Assembly: GCA_014323675.1 (NCBI GenBank)
Contig: JACONN010000002.1
Location: 1,966,001-2,030,000 of the forward strand
DNA length: 64,000 nt
Source of the DNA: Hormoscilla sp. GM7CHS1pb
Lineage (GTDB): Bacteria; Cyanobacteriota; Cyanobacteriia; Cyanobacteriales; Desertifilaceae
Direction: 5' to 3'
The translations under genes and the position numbers were made by a program. This document shows, piece by piece, positions 56,614 through 64,000 of the stretch (the stretch's first letter is position 1; every line of letters begins with the position of its first letter). The notes below the pieces were generated by a model, which had not been told where the DNA came from, did no database searches, and worked only from the letters and a program-made list of their open reading frames with translations.

Positions 56614-57593
56614 ATGACCCTTCATCCCTCACAGCAATGGATTGTGCCCCCAGAAACAGTCGCGGTGGCTAAAGCATCGTTTCCCAAAGGGAACATATAC
56701 ATAAAAATGTATGAACAATTAGGACAGCTATACACAGACAACGACTTTGAGTCTCTTTATCCCAGATGTGGACAATCAGCCATGTCTCCAGCAAAGTTAG
56801 CCCTAGTCACAGTCATGCAATTTGCCGAAGGGTTAACAGATAGACAAGCAGCCGATGCAGTTCGTTCCCGCATTGATTGGAAGTATGCTTTAGGGTTAGA
56901 AATAACTGACTCTGGCTTTGACCATACAATATTGAAGGAATTTCGGGAGCGACTAATTGCCAAAGAAAAAGAAAATCTCCTGCTGGAAAAAATGCTCTTA
57001 ATATTAAGCTCCCAAAAGCTGGTAAAAGCAAGAGGACAAGCGCGGACTGATTCTACTCACGTTTTGGCAGCCATTCGACACCTTAATCGCTTAGAGTTAG
57101 TCGGAGAAACCTTGCGCCAGGCGTTAAATGAACTCGCAACCCACGCTCCGACATGGCTGCTTACTCAAATAGGAACAGATTGGTTTGACCGTTATGGCTC
57201 CAGATTGGATGAGTATCGTTTACCGAAAGATAAAACAGAACGCTCCCAACTGGCTTTGACTATTGGAACAGATGGGCATCACATTCTCCAGGCGGTTGAT
57301 GAAGCGACCAATTTACCTCAATTACGGGAACTAAAAACTGTAAAAATTCTGCGCTCTGTCTGGGTGCAACAGTACGTTTTTGTCAAAGGAAAACTCCTAT
57401 GGCGAGACCGAAAAACTACGGGAATGGCACCCAATAAACAACTCATAGAATCCCCCTACGACCCGGAGGCGAGAAACGCCACAAAACGGGATACGAACTG
57501 GACTGGCTATAAAGTTCATCTCACCGAAACTTGTGATGAAAATAGTCCTCATATAATCACGAACGTGGAAACAACTCCGGCTCCCACGATTGT
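56614..57593 (+). pseudogene. IS1182-family transposase, 3'-truncated
   Basis: SLYPRCGQSAMSPAKLALVTVMQFAEGLTDRQAADAVRSRIDWKYALGLE is the typical DUF772 N-terminal region, RTDSTHVLAAIRHLNRLEL the first catalytic Asp, and DTNWTGYKVHLTETC the later part. The family sequence ends at TTPAPTI (57590); the ORF then runs on into the antisense of an RTX gene up to 57726. So the last third with the catalytic Glu is lost. (The first motif is quoted in pieces: SLYPRCGQSAMSP, VMQFAEGLTDRQAADAV.). Confidence 0.85.
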
Positions 57594-57945
57594 GTCCGAA
57601 TGCAATGCGAATATTAAGTCGTTCCCGCTCCCGCCGGTTATGAAGTCGTCCCCGGCACCACCTACCAAGATGTCATGCCCATCTCCGCCATGCAAGGTGT
57701 CTCTTCCGCTCTCTCCGTTGAGATAGTCGATTCCACTTCCACCATGGAGAGCGTCCGAACCCGTACCACCGATGACTGAGTCACTCCCCTCTCCGCCATC
57801 TAAGGTGTCGTGTCCCCCGTTACCCACCAGAGAGTCGTTTCCACTTCCGCCTTTGAGTTCGTGGTGTCCAGAGTGTCCCCCCCTACTGACTATGAGGTCG
57901 TTTCCCTCTCCGCCGTCCAAAGTGGCACGTCCATTACTACCGTAG

Positions 57946-59969
57946 TAATTGCTCAAGATCTTGGTGGTGAAGGAATATGGGTACTGCCGGTACTGCATAG
58001 TTACTCGGGCCATCGGACTGGAGTGAACAGCCCTTGTACTGCCTCGGAATGCCTAACAGGACAAGAGCAATTTTTGAGGAGCGAAAACTTCTCAAATGCT
58101 TACGGGGTGGGGGGTTTTGACCTCGAAGTGGTGAGTCGGCAGCCGAGCGCCCGAATATGCAGTTGAGATGCGCGACAGCTGATTTTTTTCAAAATCCCGC
58201 GCCCAGGGTTGACAAATTCGATAAATAAGTAGTAAGTTGGAAGACATGACTAAGAATTGGCTTGCTGACCTCGACCAAGACACAGAGAATCTCGACCCAA
58301 AAAGTCGGGAAGTTTTGCAGCGGTTACTCAATTACCTAGAAGACCTATACAGCCAAAACCTTGAATTGAAAGCTGACAATCAACGATTGAGAGATGAAAT
58401 AGCCGCGCTCAAAGGGCACAAGGGAAAACCTGACATCAAACCTCAAGCCAAAGCTGATACTTCTAAAGCTGATACTTCTGCGGAGGCCAAACCAGAGCAG
58501 CCCAATAGTCGAGAGCGAAAAAAGAAAAAACCGAAAACCCCCCCCCAGGAACGTCGCCAACTTATTCATATTGACAGAGAAGAGGTTATCAAACTGGCTC
58601 GGAGTAACTTGCCGTCAGATATCACCCATAGAGGCTACCGAGAAGTAACAATTCAAAATATTATATTTAAAACAGACACGGTTATTTATCGACTAGAAAG
58701 ACTCTATTCACCTAGTACGGAGAAATTTTACGAAGCCCAGTTGCCGCAAGGATTAAAAGGCAAATCTTACGGGAGTGAACTCGAAGCATTTGTTCTCACT
58801 TTGTATTATCAGTTACGAGTGCCAGAAGAAAAGATTCTTAAATTGTTGCCGTCTCAGGGAATAGTAATCTCGGCGGGAAAAATATCTAACTTAATAACTC
58901 GGCAATATTTAAGAGAATTTACTGAAGAACGAAATGCTATTTTAGAAGCGGGACTGGGCAGTACCAGTTATCACCAAATTGATGATACGGGGATGCGGGT
59001 TAATGGGAAAAATTGCTATGTATTCACACTCTGCAATCCTTACTATAGCAGTTTTTTTACCAGAGAGCGCAAAAACTCTGAAACAGTTCTCCAAATGTTA
59101 AACGAATTGCAGTTGGATCCAACTGAATTAGCAGTTGTTCAATCAGATGATTTAGTTGACAGTATTTTGCCTGACAAGAAGAAAAAGCAGCTCGGGGACT
59201 ACATAGATATTTTGGTGGCTGATGACGCGGGACAATTTCACAACCAGACGAACCATCGTAGTTTATGCTGGATTCATGAAGGACGACACTACGAAAAGCT
59301 GACTCCTCTGGTTCCCTCTCATCAAAAAAGCCTGGCACAATTTCTCTCTTATTTTTGGATTTACTATTATCAACTCAAAGCCTATCAACAGCAAAGCACA
59401 GAAGAGCAGCGACAACAAAAACTGTTGCTTGAAACCGAATTTGACAAATTGTTTTCCCGTCAAACCGGATACAGTGCTTTAGATCATAGAATTGATTTAA
59501 CAAAACAGAAGAAGCCTTATTTACTATTAGTTCTAGATTTTCCTGAAGTTCCTCTTGACAATAATGAGGCAGAGCGGACAGTCCGGGAGTATGTGATTAA
59601 GCGCAAAATCTCCAATGGAACCCGCACTCTACAGGGGACTCAGGCGTGGGAAGTGTTTTTGGCTCTGGTTGACACCTGCCGCAAAAACGGAGTGAATTTT
59701 TATTCGTACATTAAGGATCGAATTTCCAAATCTTTCAAGATGCCAGCGTTGTCCACGCTAATTCAACAGATGCAGCCGCCAAAACCAACATAAACATAAA
59801 CCATTGACTCCAAGTCTCGCTTGTGTAGTTTCCACCTAAGCACCAAGGGTGTTACAGCTCCTTGTTATAAAGGACAGACTCATTAAGTGCGACATCAGCT
59901 CCTGTTTAAAAAGCTGCAGGAGCTACTCTCGTGTGGAAATCACTCCCCACCAACATATTGAGCAACTTC
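57946..59969. mobile_element. IS66-family element with 8-9-bp target duplication
   Basis: TTGCTCAAGATCTTGGTGG at the left and the complement of CCACCAACATATTGAGCAA at the right are imperfect inverted ends. CTACCGTAG is repeated at 57937-57945 and 59970-59978. 2024 bp with one transposase. Only the IS66 main ORF is present; the usual small accessory ORFs are absent. Confidence 0.82.
58237..59793 (+). CDS. IS66-family transposase
   Basis: 518 residues. A leucine-zipper-like start (LLNYLEDLYSQNLELKADNQ, RLRDEIAALKGHKGKP), a charged linker with a tandem KADTS duplication, HQIDDTGMRVNGKNCYV with the first catalytic Asp, ADDAGQFHN, CWIHEGRHY and the late LDNNEAERTVREYVIKRKIS with Glu. Looks intact. 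An ATG three codons inside (58246) is equally plausible. Confidence 0.9.
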   Translation: MEDMTKNWLADLDQDTENLDPKSREVLQRLLNYLEDLYSQNLELKADNQRLRDEIAALKGHKGKPDIKPQAKADTSKADTSAEAKPEQPNSRERKKKKPKTPPQERRQLIHIDREEVIKLARSNLPSDITHRGYREVTIQNIIFKTDTVIYRLERLYSPSTEKFYEAQLPQGLKGKSYGSELEAFVLTLYYQLRVPEEKILKLLPSQGIVISAGKISNLITRQYLREFTEERNAILEAGLGSTSYHQIDDTGMRVNGKNCYVFTLCNPYYSSFFTRERKNSETVLQMLNELQLDPTELAVVQSDDLVDSILPDKKKKQLGDYIDILVADDAGQFHNQTNHRSLCWIHEGRHYEKLTPLVPSHQKSLAQFLSYFWIYYYQLKAYQQQSTEEQRQQKLLLETEFDKLFSRQTGYSALDHRIDLTKQKKPYLLLVLDFPEVPLDNNEAERTVREYVIKRKISNGTRTLQGTQAWEVFLALVDTCRKNGVNFYSYIKDRISKSFKMPALSTLIQQMQPPKPT

Positions 59970-60519
59970 CTACCGTAGACCTTACCAGCGTAGAGGGTGT
60001 CATTTCCCGCGCCACCTAGCAGGTAGTCGTTTCCTTGTTCCCCGTCCAGGTAATCGTCTCCATTTCCGCCGACCAGAGTATCACTTCCCATACTACCCCA
60101 GAGGCTGTCATTCCCCTCTTCGCCAAACAAGGTGTCGTCTCCCTTTCCACCGTAAAGTTTGTCGTTCCCATTGCCACCCATGATCAACTCTACTCCACCT
60201 TCAAACTGTCTCCAGTCGAGAATGTTGTCATTGGAAGTGCCGTCTACATAGCGTACTCCATCCTTTGTGAAGTAATAATATACTTCCCCTGTTGGATTAT
60301 TTGTCCTGTTTCGCACGCCACGAATCAGATATGTTGCCAACTTGTGTCGGTATGACAGATCCATTGTATACTCCTTGTACTCGATCGGTCGAACCCGGCG
60401 TTCGACCGGCGGTCGGACCGGCGATCGGTCGAACCCGGTGATCGGTCTCCCCTGAGGTGGCTAGCAGGCTAAAGCCCCTAGCCATCATAAGCGGACATGG
60501 ATGCTATGTTGATAAATCA

Positions 60520-60556
60520 GTTTCCATTAATTCTCGTCCTCCACAGGGACGCTAAC
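60520..60556 (-). repeat. CRISPR-repeat-like unit (degenerate copy)
   Basis: Begins GTTTCCATTAATTCTCGTCC and ends GGGACGCTAAC, 37 bases. Followed by AAGATTCTAGAC, which resembles the start of the flank at the other two copies. Confidence 0.4.
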
Positions 60557-60798
60557 AAAGATTCTAGACGATCACTTCGGCACCTCGGCGATCGGTCGAG
60601 GCAGAAGTCGCCTATACCCTTCCTTATCGCTAGCTAGCGACCTTGACGGAATCGCACGGCGCTCTCCTGTACATACAATCATTAAAACATAACTCTCAGG
60701 GGAAGATCATTAAAAAATAATTAAATTCTGACCTCTAATAAGCTGAATAATGGATCTTTAGTGCTTGACAAGGGATAGGATATAGGTTTAGGATCTCT

Positions 60799-60834
60799 GT
60801 TAGCGTCCCTGTGGGGACGGGAATTAATGGAAAC
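60799..60834 (+). repeat. CRISPR-repeat-like unit with leader-like flank
   Basis: Exactly 36 bases, starting GTTAGCGTCCCTGTGGGGAC and ending GAATTAATGGAAAC, with an internal CGTCCC-TGTG-GGGACG stem. An A/T-rich stretch (60700-60798) precedes it and is shared with the copy at 36012. There is no second repeat one spacer length later, so it is solitary. Confidence 0.45.
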
Positions 60835-61170
60835 ATCTGGAAGTAAACACCATCTATGTAGTACATGGCGCCCATCAGACCCGGGCGGGGAGACCCTCAG
60901 ACCCGGGCGGGGAGACCGCATCACCGGCGATGTCACTCCGCAGCAGTTGGGACCGGTGCAACCTCTTGTCGTATCCGATAGCCTGCGCCGGCGGGCTTAG
61001 TTCATGTAGCCGGTGAGGGCTTCTCCATTTTGCGCAAGTCGAGCACTTTAAGAGTATATCCGAGACGCCAGCGAGAGCACCGGTGATAATAAGAGCGATC
61101 GGGGGGTATAATAGGGAGCAAAATCGCCAGAGATAGGCGCTCTTGAAAAGCCCCAGACATGCAGAAGCAG

Positions 61171-61779
61171 TTACAAAACCACCCGAACAACATCGCTAGC
61201 GGTTCCAGCGCCAGTTCTGTTAACAGGAGTAACGCGATACTGTAAGGTTTCCTCCACAGGTTGATTCACTAACAGAGTCTCGGTTTCAATCGCAGTGGCC
61301 ACATTTTGCCACATCTGATTAACCGCATCGAACTTTTGCACTTCATAAGCAGCGACTTTACCGCCACCCCGAGACCGTTTCCAGCTCAACTTGACAACAC
61401 CAGGACTAATGCGGGTAGCTTTCAAAGCGTAAGCCGCCCCGGGAACCGGTAAAGTAGTTTTTTGAGCACGTCCTCCCCAACCAAGCAGCTTCAACTTATT
61501 ATCATCCCATTTAACTACCGATTCAGCTATGCGGATATCGCTCTTCAATTGCTCAACTAGCTCTTTGAGGATAGCATTTTTGTCAGCACAAGCAAGTTCA
61601 ACAGCGGCCCTGGCAGCCACAAACTGCTTTTGGGCCATTTTCAACTTATTAAGAGTAGTTTCGAGATCCGCTGGGGAAAGTACTGGCGCCGGATATAACT
61701 CCTTGTTAGCATTCAACCCATCGATCATATTTTGAGCCAAAGTGACTATTTCAGATTCTCGTTCTGGAAACTTAACCAT
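61171..61779 (-). CDS. Fibronectin type III domain protein
   Basis: 202 residues from ATG 61779. The first half is a helical bundle (VTLAQNMIDGLNANKELYPA, FVAARAAVELACADKNAIL) followed by an FN3 domain: ATRISPGVVKLSWKRSRGGG, YEVQKFDAVNQMWQNVATA, YRVTPVNRTGAG. No signal peptide. This family occurs in cyanobacterial and Bacteroidetes genomes; role unknown. Confidence 0.75.
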   Translation of the reverse strand: MVKFPERESEIVTLAQNMIDGLNANKELYPAPVLSPADLETTLNKLKMAQKQFVAARAAVELACADKNAILKELVEQLKSDIRIAESVVKWDDNKLKLLGWGGRAQKTTLPVPGAAYALKATRISPGVVKLSWKRSRGGGKVAAYEVQKFDAVNQMWQNVATAIETETLLVNQPVEETLQYRVTPVNRTGAGTASDVVRVVL

Positions 61780-62009
61780 GATATTTCTATACTCTAAACT
61801 GCCAGGAACTGCGCGAGCAATGTCTCCTGTGTGCCAGCGTAGCAGTGTAGCGCAGCCATGTCCCCATCGAAGCGGAGTATAGCCCGTGTAGGAAGGTTGC
61901 CACTCGCAGCGGAGGGGGCGTTGGGGATCTGGCACACGGCTACGCGAAAAATCGCTCCGGACATTGCTTAGTTCATGTAGCCCCACCCGGTGAGTGCTTC
62001 TCTATTTAG

Positions 62010-62156
62010 TTTGGCTCCTACCTGCCTTAGTTTGGCTCCTACCTGCCTTAGTTTGGCTCCTACCTGCCTTAGTTTGGCTCCTACCTGCCTTAGTTTGGCT
62101 CCTACCTGCCTTAGTTTGGCTCATACCTGCTCTAGTTTGGCTCATACTCAGTCAAG
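62010..62156. repeat. 21-bp minisatellite, seven units
   Basis: TTTGGCTCCTACCTGCCTTAG repeats at 62010, 62031, 62052, 62073 and 62094 and, with changes, at 62115 and 62136. The unit is quoted minus its last base elsewhere; the period is exact. A 21-bp period reads as SLAPTCL in one frame, but the ORF has no other sign of being a gene. Confidence 0.9.
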
Positions 62157-62219
62157 TATCTGGCTAACCAGGCTAAGTTGGGCTGAGGCCCTGTTACGCG
62201 ATCGGGGACTGCGGTAGTG

Positions 62220-63998
62220 CTACCTATTACCATTACCAGATTCCACATATCTTTGCCACATTTGTTCGTAAGCATTCTCCATCTCGCGGGCAAACTGCTT
62301 GGCATTCCACAGGGGTGCTGTCTGTCGTGACTGGCGCAGTCGCCAGGAGATTTGCTGTCGCAGCGCTGGATCTTCCCCCAAGCGAACGCCCCACTCTACA
62401 TACTCTTCATCTGTCCAAGCAATACCCTCCGTGATGCCCGCATTCATCATCATAGTATAGCTGTTACGAGCCGCAAATTGTTCTCCCACTCGCGTCACCA
62501 AGGGCACGCACATCCATAGGGTTTCCAGCGTCGTCGTCGCTCCATTATAGGGATAAGTATCTAGCACTACATCCGCAATCCCTAAGTTAGCCCGGTGAGT
62601 TGCTTCTGATGGCGCTATTGACAAAAAGCGCAGGCGATCGGGACTCACCCCCTCTTCTTCCGCCAGCTGGATAAAAAAGCTTTTAATTGTATCTCGATCG
62701 CCCGAACCTTTAATCAAGAAATAGCTATTCGGCACCTCTTTAATAATCCTCAGTTGCAGTCGTGCTGTATCTGGATGACGCTTATACCCCCTCTGTGAAC
62801 TCAAATACAACACAGCATCGCTCTCGACCTCCAACTGCTCGCGTCGCAGCGTTGGCACCGCCACCTCAAACCCATCTACCGCTATATAGGTTTTGGGCAG
62901 TCGCCAGATAGTTTCGCTATAGTAATCCTGAGCATCCTCGGGCAACACATAGGGATCTGCGATCGTGTAATCTACCGTTGGTATGCCCGCAGCATCCCAA
63001 CCCAACCACGTCACTTGAACTGGAGCCGGTTTCATTGCCATCACCCCACAGGAAATGTCTAGGGTAAGGCTATTAAGATCGACTAAAATATCTATTTCAT
63101 CCTCATAAACTTTTTCTGCTGCTTCCTCGCATGTCAGACCTAGTTTGCGGGCATAACTCACGTGCTGGACGAACCACTCCTGCAACGGGTCTTCTATCTT
63201 CGCTCCATAGTTGATAAAATAGCCATATATATCATATTTTTCGCGATCGTGATGCTCAAACAGCCATCTAGCCAGCCAGCCCACGGAATGAGACCTTAAG
63301 CAATGAGATAAATACCCAATTCTCAACGGTTTTGTAGTACCAGTTATTAAGCTAGATAAATATCTTTGGCGGTATCTATCCACTCTCTCTTGTTCGTGAA
63401 GTTCTACATAAGTTTGGCACAACTGTGCCACCTGATTATGAAGCTGGCGATTATTTCTTGGATCGTCTCTAAAATAGGGGAAGAAATAGGTTGAAGTATA
63501 GGTGCGAAAACATATTGCTAAATCAGCAAGGTAAGTTTTTTCCTCGCACATGGAAATTACTAATGATAATTGTCGAGTCCAGACATCAACTGCCTCTAAC
63601 CAACGTCCGCCAGCACTCATTAACCCCCGAATTAGTACATATTTGGCGTACAGTTTACCTGGTAATGTTTGTGTGAGGGAATAGCCCTTTTTCGCCATTT
63701 CTATTCCCCGATCGTACTGACCAACATTCTGATGGTAAGTAGATATATGCATCCATATGTCTGCGTGTTCGGGAGCTATTCTTAAACATAACTTGCCCAA
63801 TATTATTGCCAAGTCAGGTCGATTCAGATTCTCAGAAATCCTGGCGCAGCCCTCGATCAATATCCCAATGAAAGGTAGAGGTTCGCGGATCTGAGGCAAG
63901 CAGGCTTCTACAAACTCAATTAGCAGAGGATCCAGCGGGGCCTCCTCTAAAAAAACCTGCAACACTTCTAACAATAGATCGTACTTAACTTCTGCTTT
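62220..63998 (-). CDS. OGT/SPINDLY-like glycosyltransferase (GT41), partial
   Basis: The frame is open to the window edge, so the N-terminus is missing. TPR-like helices (AIILGKLCLRIAPEHADIWM, NVGQYDRGIEMAKKGYSL) are followed by the catalytic part: RIGYLSHCLRSHSVGW, DILVDLNSLTLD, PVQVTWLGWDAAGIPTVDY, LSSQRGYKRHPD, DTYPYNGATTTLETLWMCVP. The two halves match O-GlcNAc-transferase-type enzymes, which in cyanobacteria modify proteins with sugar. The 21-bp repeat follows its 3' end. Confidence 0.9.
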   Translation of the reverse strand, partial: KAEVKYDLLLEVLQVFLEEAPLDPLLIEFVEACLPQIREPLPFIGILIEGCARISENLNRPDLAIILGKLCLRIAPEHADIWMHISTYHQNVGQYDRGIEMAKKGYSLTQTLPGKLYAKYVLIRGLMSAGGRWLEAVDVWTRQLSLVISMCEEKTYLADLAICFRTYTSTYFFPYFRDDPRNNRQLHNQVAQLCQTYVELHEQERVDRYRQRYLSSLITGTTKPLRIGYLSHCLRSHSVGWLARWLFEHHDREKYDIYGYFINYGAKIEDPLQEWFVQHVSYARKLGLTCEEAAEKVYEDEIDILVDLNSLTLDISCGVMAMKPAPVQVTWLGWDAAGIPTVDYTIADPYVLPEDAQDYYSETIWRLPKTYIAVDGFEVAVPTLRREQLEVESDAVLYLSSQRGYKRHPDTARLQLRIIKEVPNSYFLIKGSGDRDTIKSFFIQLAEEEGVSPDRLRFLSIAPSEATHRANLGIADVVLDTYPYNGATTTLETLWMCVPLVTRVGEQFAARNSYTMMMNAGITEGIAWTDEEYVEWGVRLGEDPALRQQISWRLRQSRQTAPLWNAKQFAREMENAYEQMWQRYVESGNGNR

Positions 63999-64000
63999 TG

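Larger units (their letters stand above)
57594..60364 (-). pseudogene. RTX calcium-binding protein (copy A), split by IS66 and cut by IS1182
   Basis: From ATG 60364: MDLSYRHKLATYLIRGVRNR, VYYYFTKDGVRYVDGTSNDN, then RTX nonapeptides to LYAGKVYG at 59979. Beyond the IS66 element the same protein continues at 57936 with [20 protein letters not shown] and more repeats until [14 protein letters not shown], where it meets the truncated IS1182 transposase. The native C-terminus is gone. Confidence 0.8.
60365..61170. other. Region with CRISPR-like repeats and intron remnant, no gene
   Basis: GATCGGTCGAACCCGG-type repeats lie at 60380-60450. Two CRISPR-repeat-like units are at 60520 and 60799 in inverted orientation. 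An inverted two-unit copy of the GTCTCCCCGCCCGGGT repeat is at 60884-60923. The stretch 60926-60985 is the reverse complement of part of the group II intron (about 45015-45070). Confidence 0.6.

Noticed and set aside
61990-62217. 75-codon ORF with SLAPTC repeats
   Set aside because: It is a translation of the 21-bp minisatellite without start signals or other sequence.

Overview
The window is cyanobacterial chromosomal DNA. The octamer GCGATCGC and its GATCG core recur throughout, and the families seen are typical of filamentous cyanobacteria: a GUN4-linked kinase relic, DUF29, DUF1499, DUF4359, SufE, expanded TerD proteins, plant-type LRRs, RTX proteins and a SPINDLY-like glycosyltransferase. 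An Oscillatoriales-like filamentous genome fits best, but I cannot name the species. The region is rich in insertion sequences, small dispersed repeats and broken genes.

Layout. (1) 1-12.1 kb is a metal-homeostasis region: a short FeoB-like GTPase, a Mn/Zn-type ABC transporter whose binding-protein gene is broken and fused to a YwiC relic, then hisI, sufE, a metallophosphoesterase, folE, a CDF exporter with its SmtB/ArsR regulator, and a hemB of the zinc-independent type. Three Zur-box-like 15-mers lie upstream of hisI, folE and hemB, which suggests a low-zinc regulon. (2) 12.2-18.4 kb holds housekeeping and hypothetical genes: a CHASE3 relic, DUF1499, an ABC exporter, galE, an XRE regulator and DUF29. 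(3) 18.4-34 kb is a large Ter stress-response locus: six TerD-domain genes, TerB, two phosphoribosyltransferase-like enzymes, a HAD phosphatase, a TerD-vWA gene split by two nested insertion sequences, and a RelE-type toxin-antitoxin pair. It is threaded with repeats, including seven copies of a 74-bp unit. (4) 34-38.8 kb is mobile-element-rich: an IS1-family element inside a secreted-protein gene with a perfect 8-bp duplication, an IS630 element, and an LRR gene that runs into a truncated PIN toxin. (5) 38.8-44.1 kb carries an aminotransferase, a sucCD pair with a hydrolase, and a YqiA-like esterase fused behind a sigma-factor fragment. (6) 44.1-50.5 kb has a PIN toxin split by an ORF-less group II intron, a nuclease-like protein, an RTX relic, and two adjacent ATPase plus TOPRIM-like pairs that look like a decaying defence island. 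(7) 50.7-54.5 kb encodes siroheme/cobalamin enzymes, a Dps ferritin, a kinase-GUN4 relic and DUF4359. (8) 54.5-64 kb has RTX genes cut by IS66 and IS1182 elements, orphan CRISPR-repeat-like units, an FN3 protein, a 21-bp minisatellite and an OGT-like glycosyltransferase running off the window.

Many otherwise well conserved genes carry one frameshift in or next to a homopolymer (hisI, ABC exporter, aminotransferase, sirB, one ATPase) or one isolated in-frame stop (ywiC, two hydrolases, CDF, a TOPRIM gene, an IS630 transposase). Homopolymer errors in the assembly may explain part of the first group, so pseudogene calls of that type are provisional. The insertions with exact target duplications are independent of this problem.
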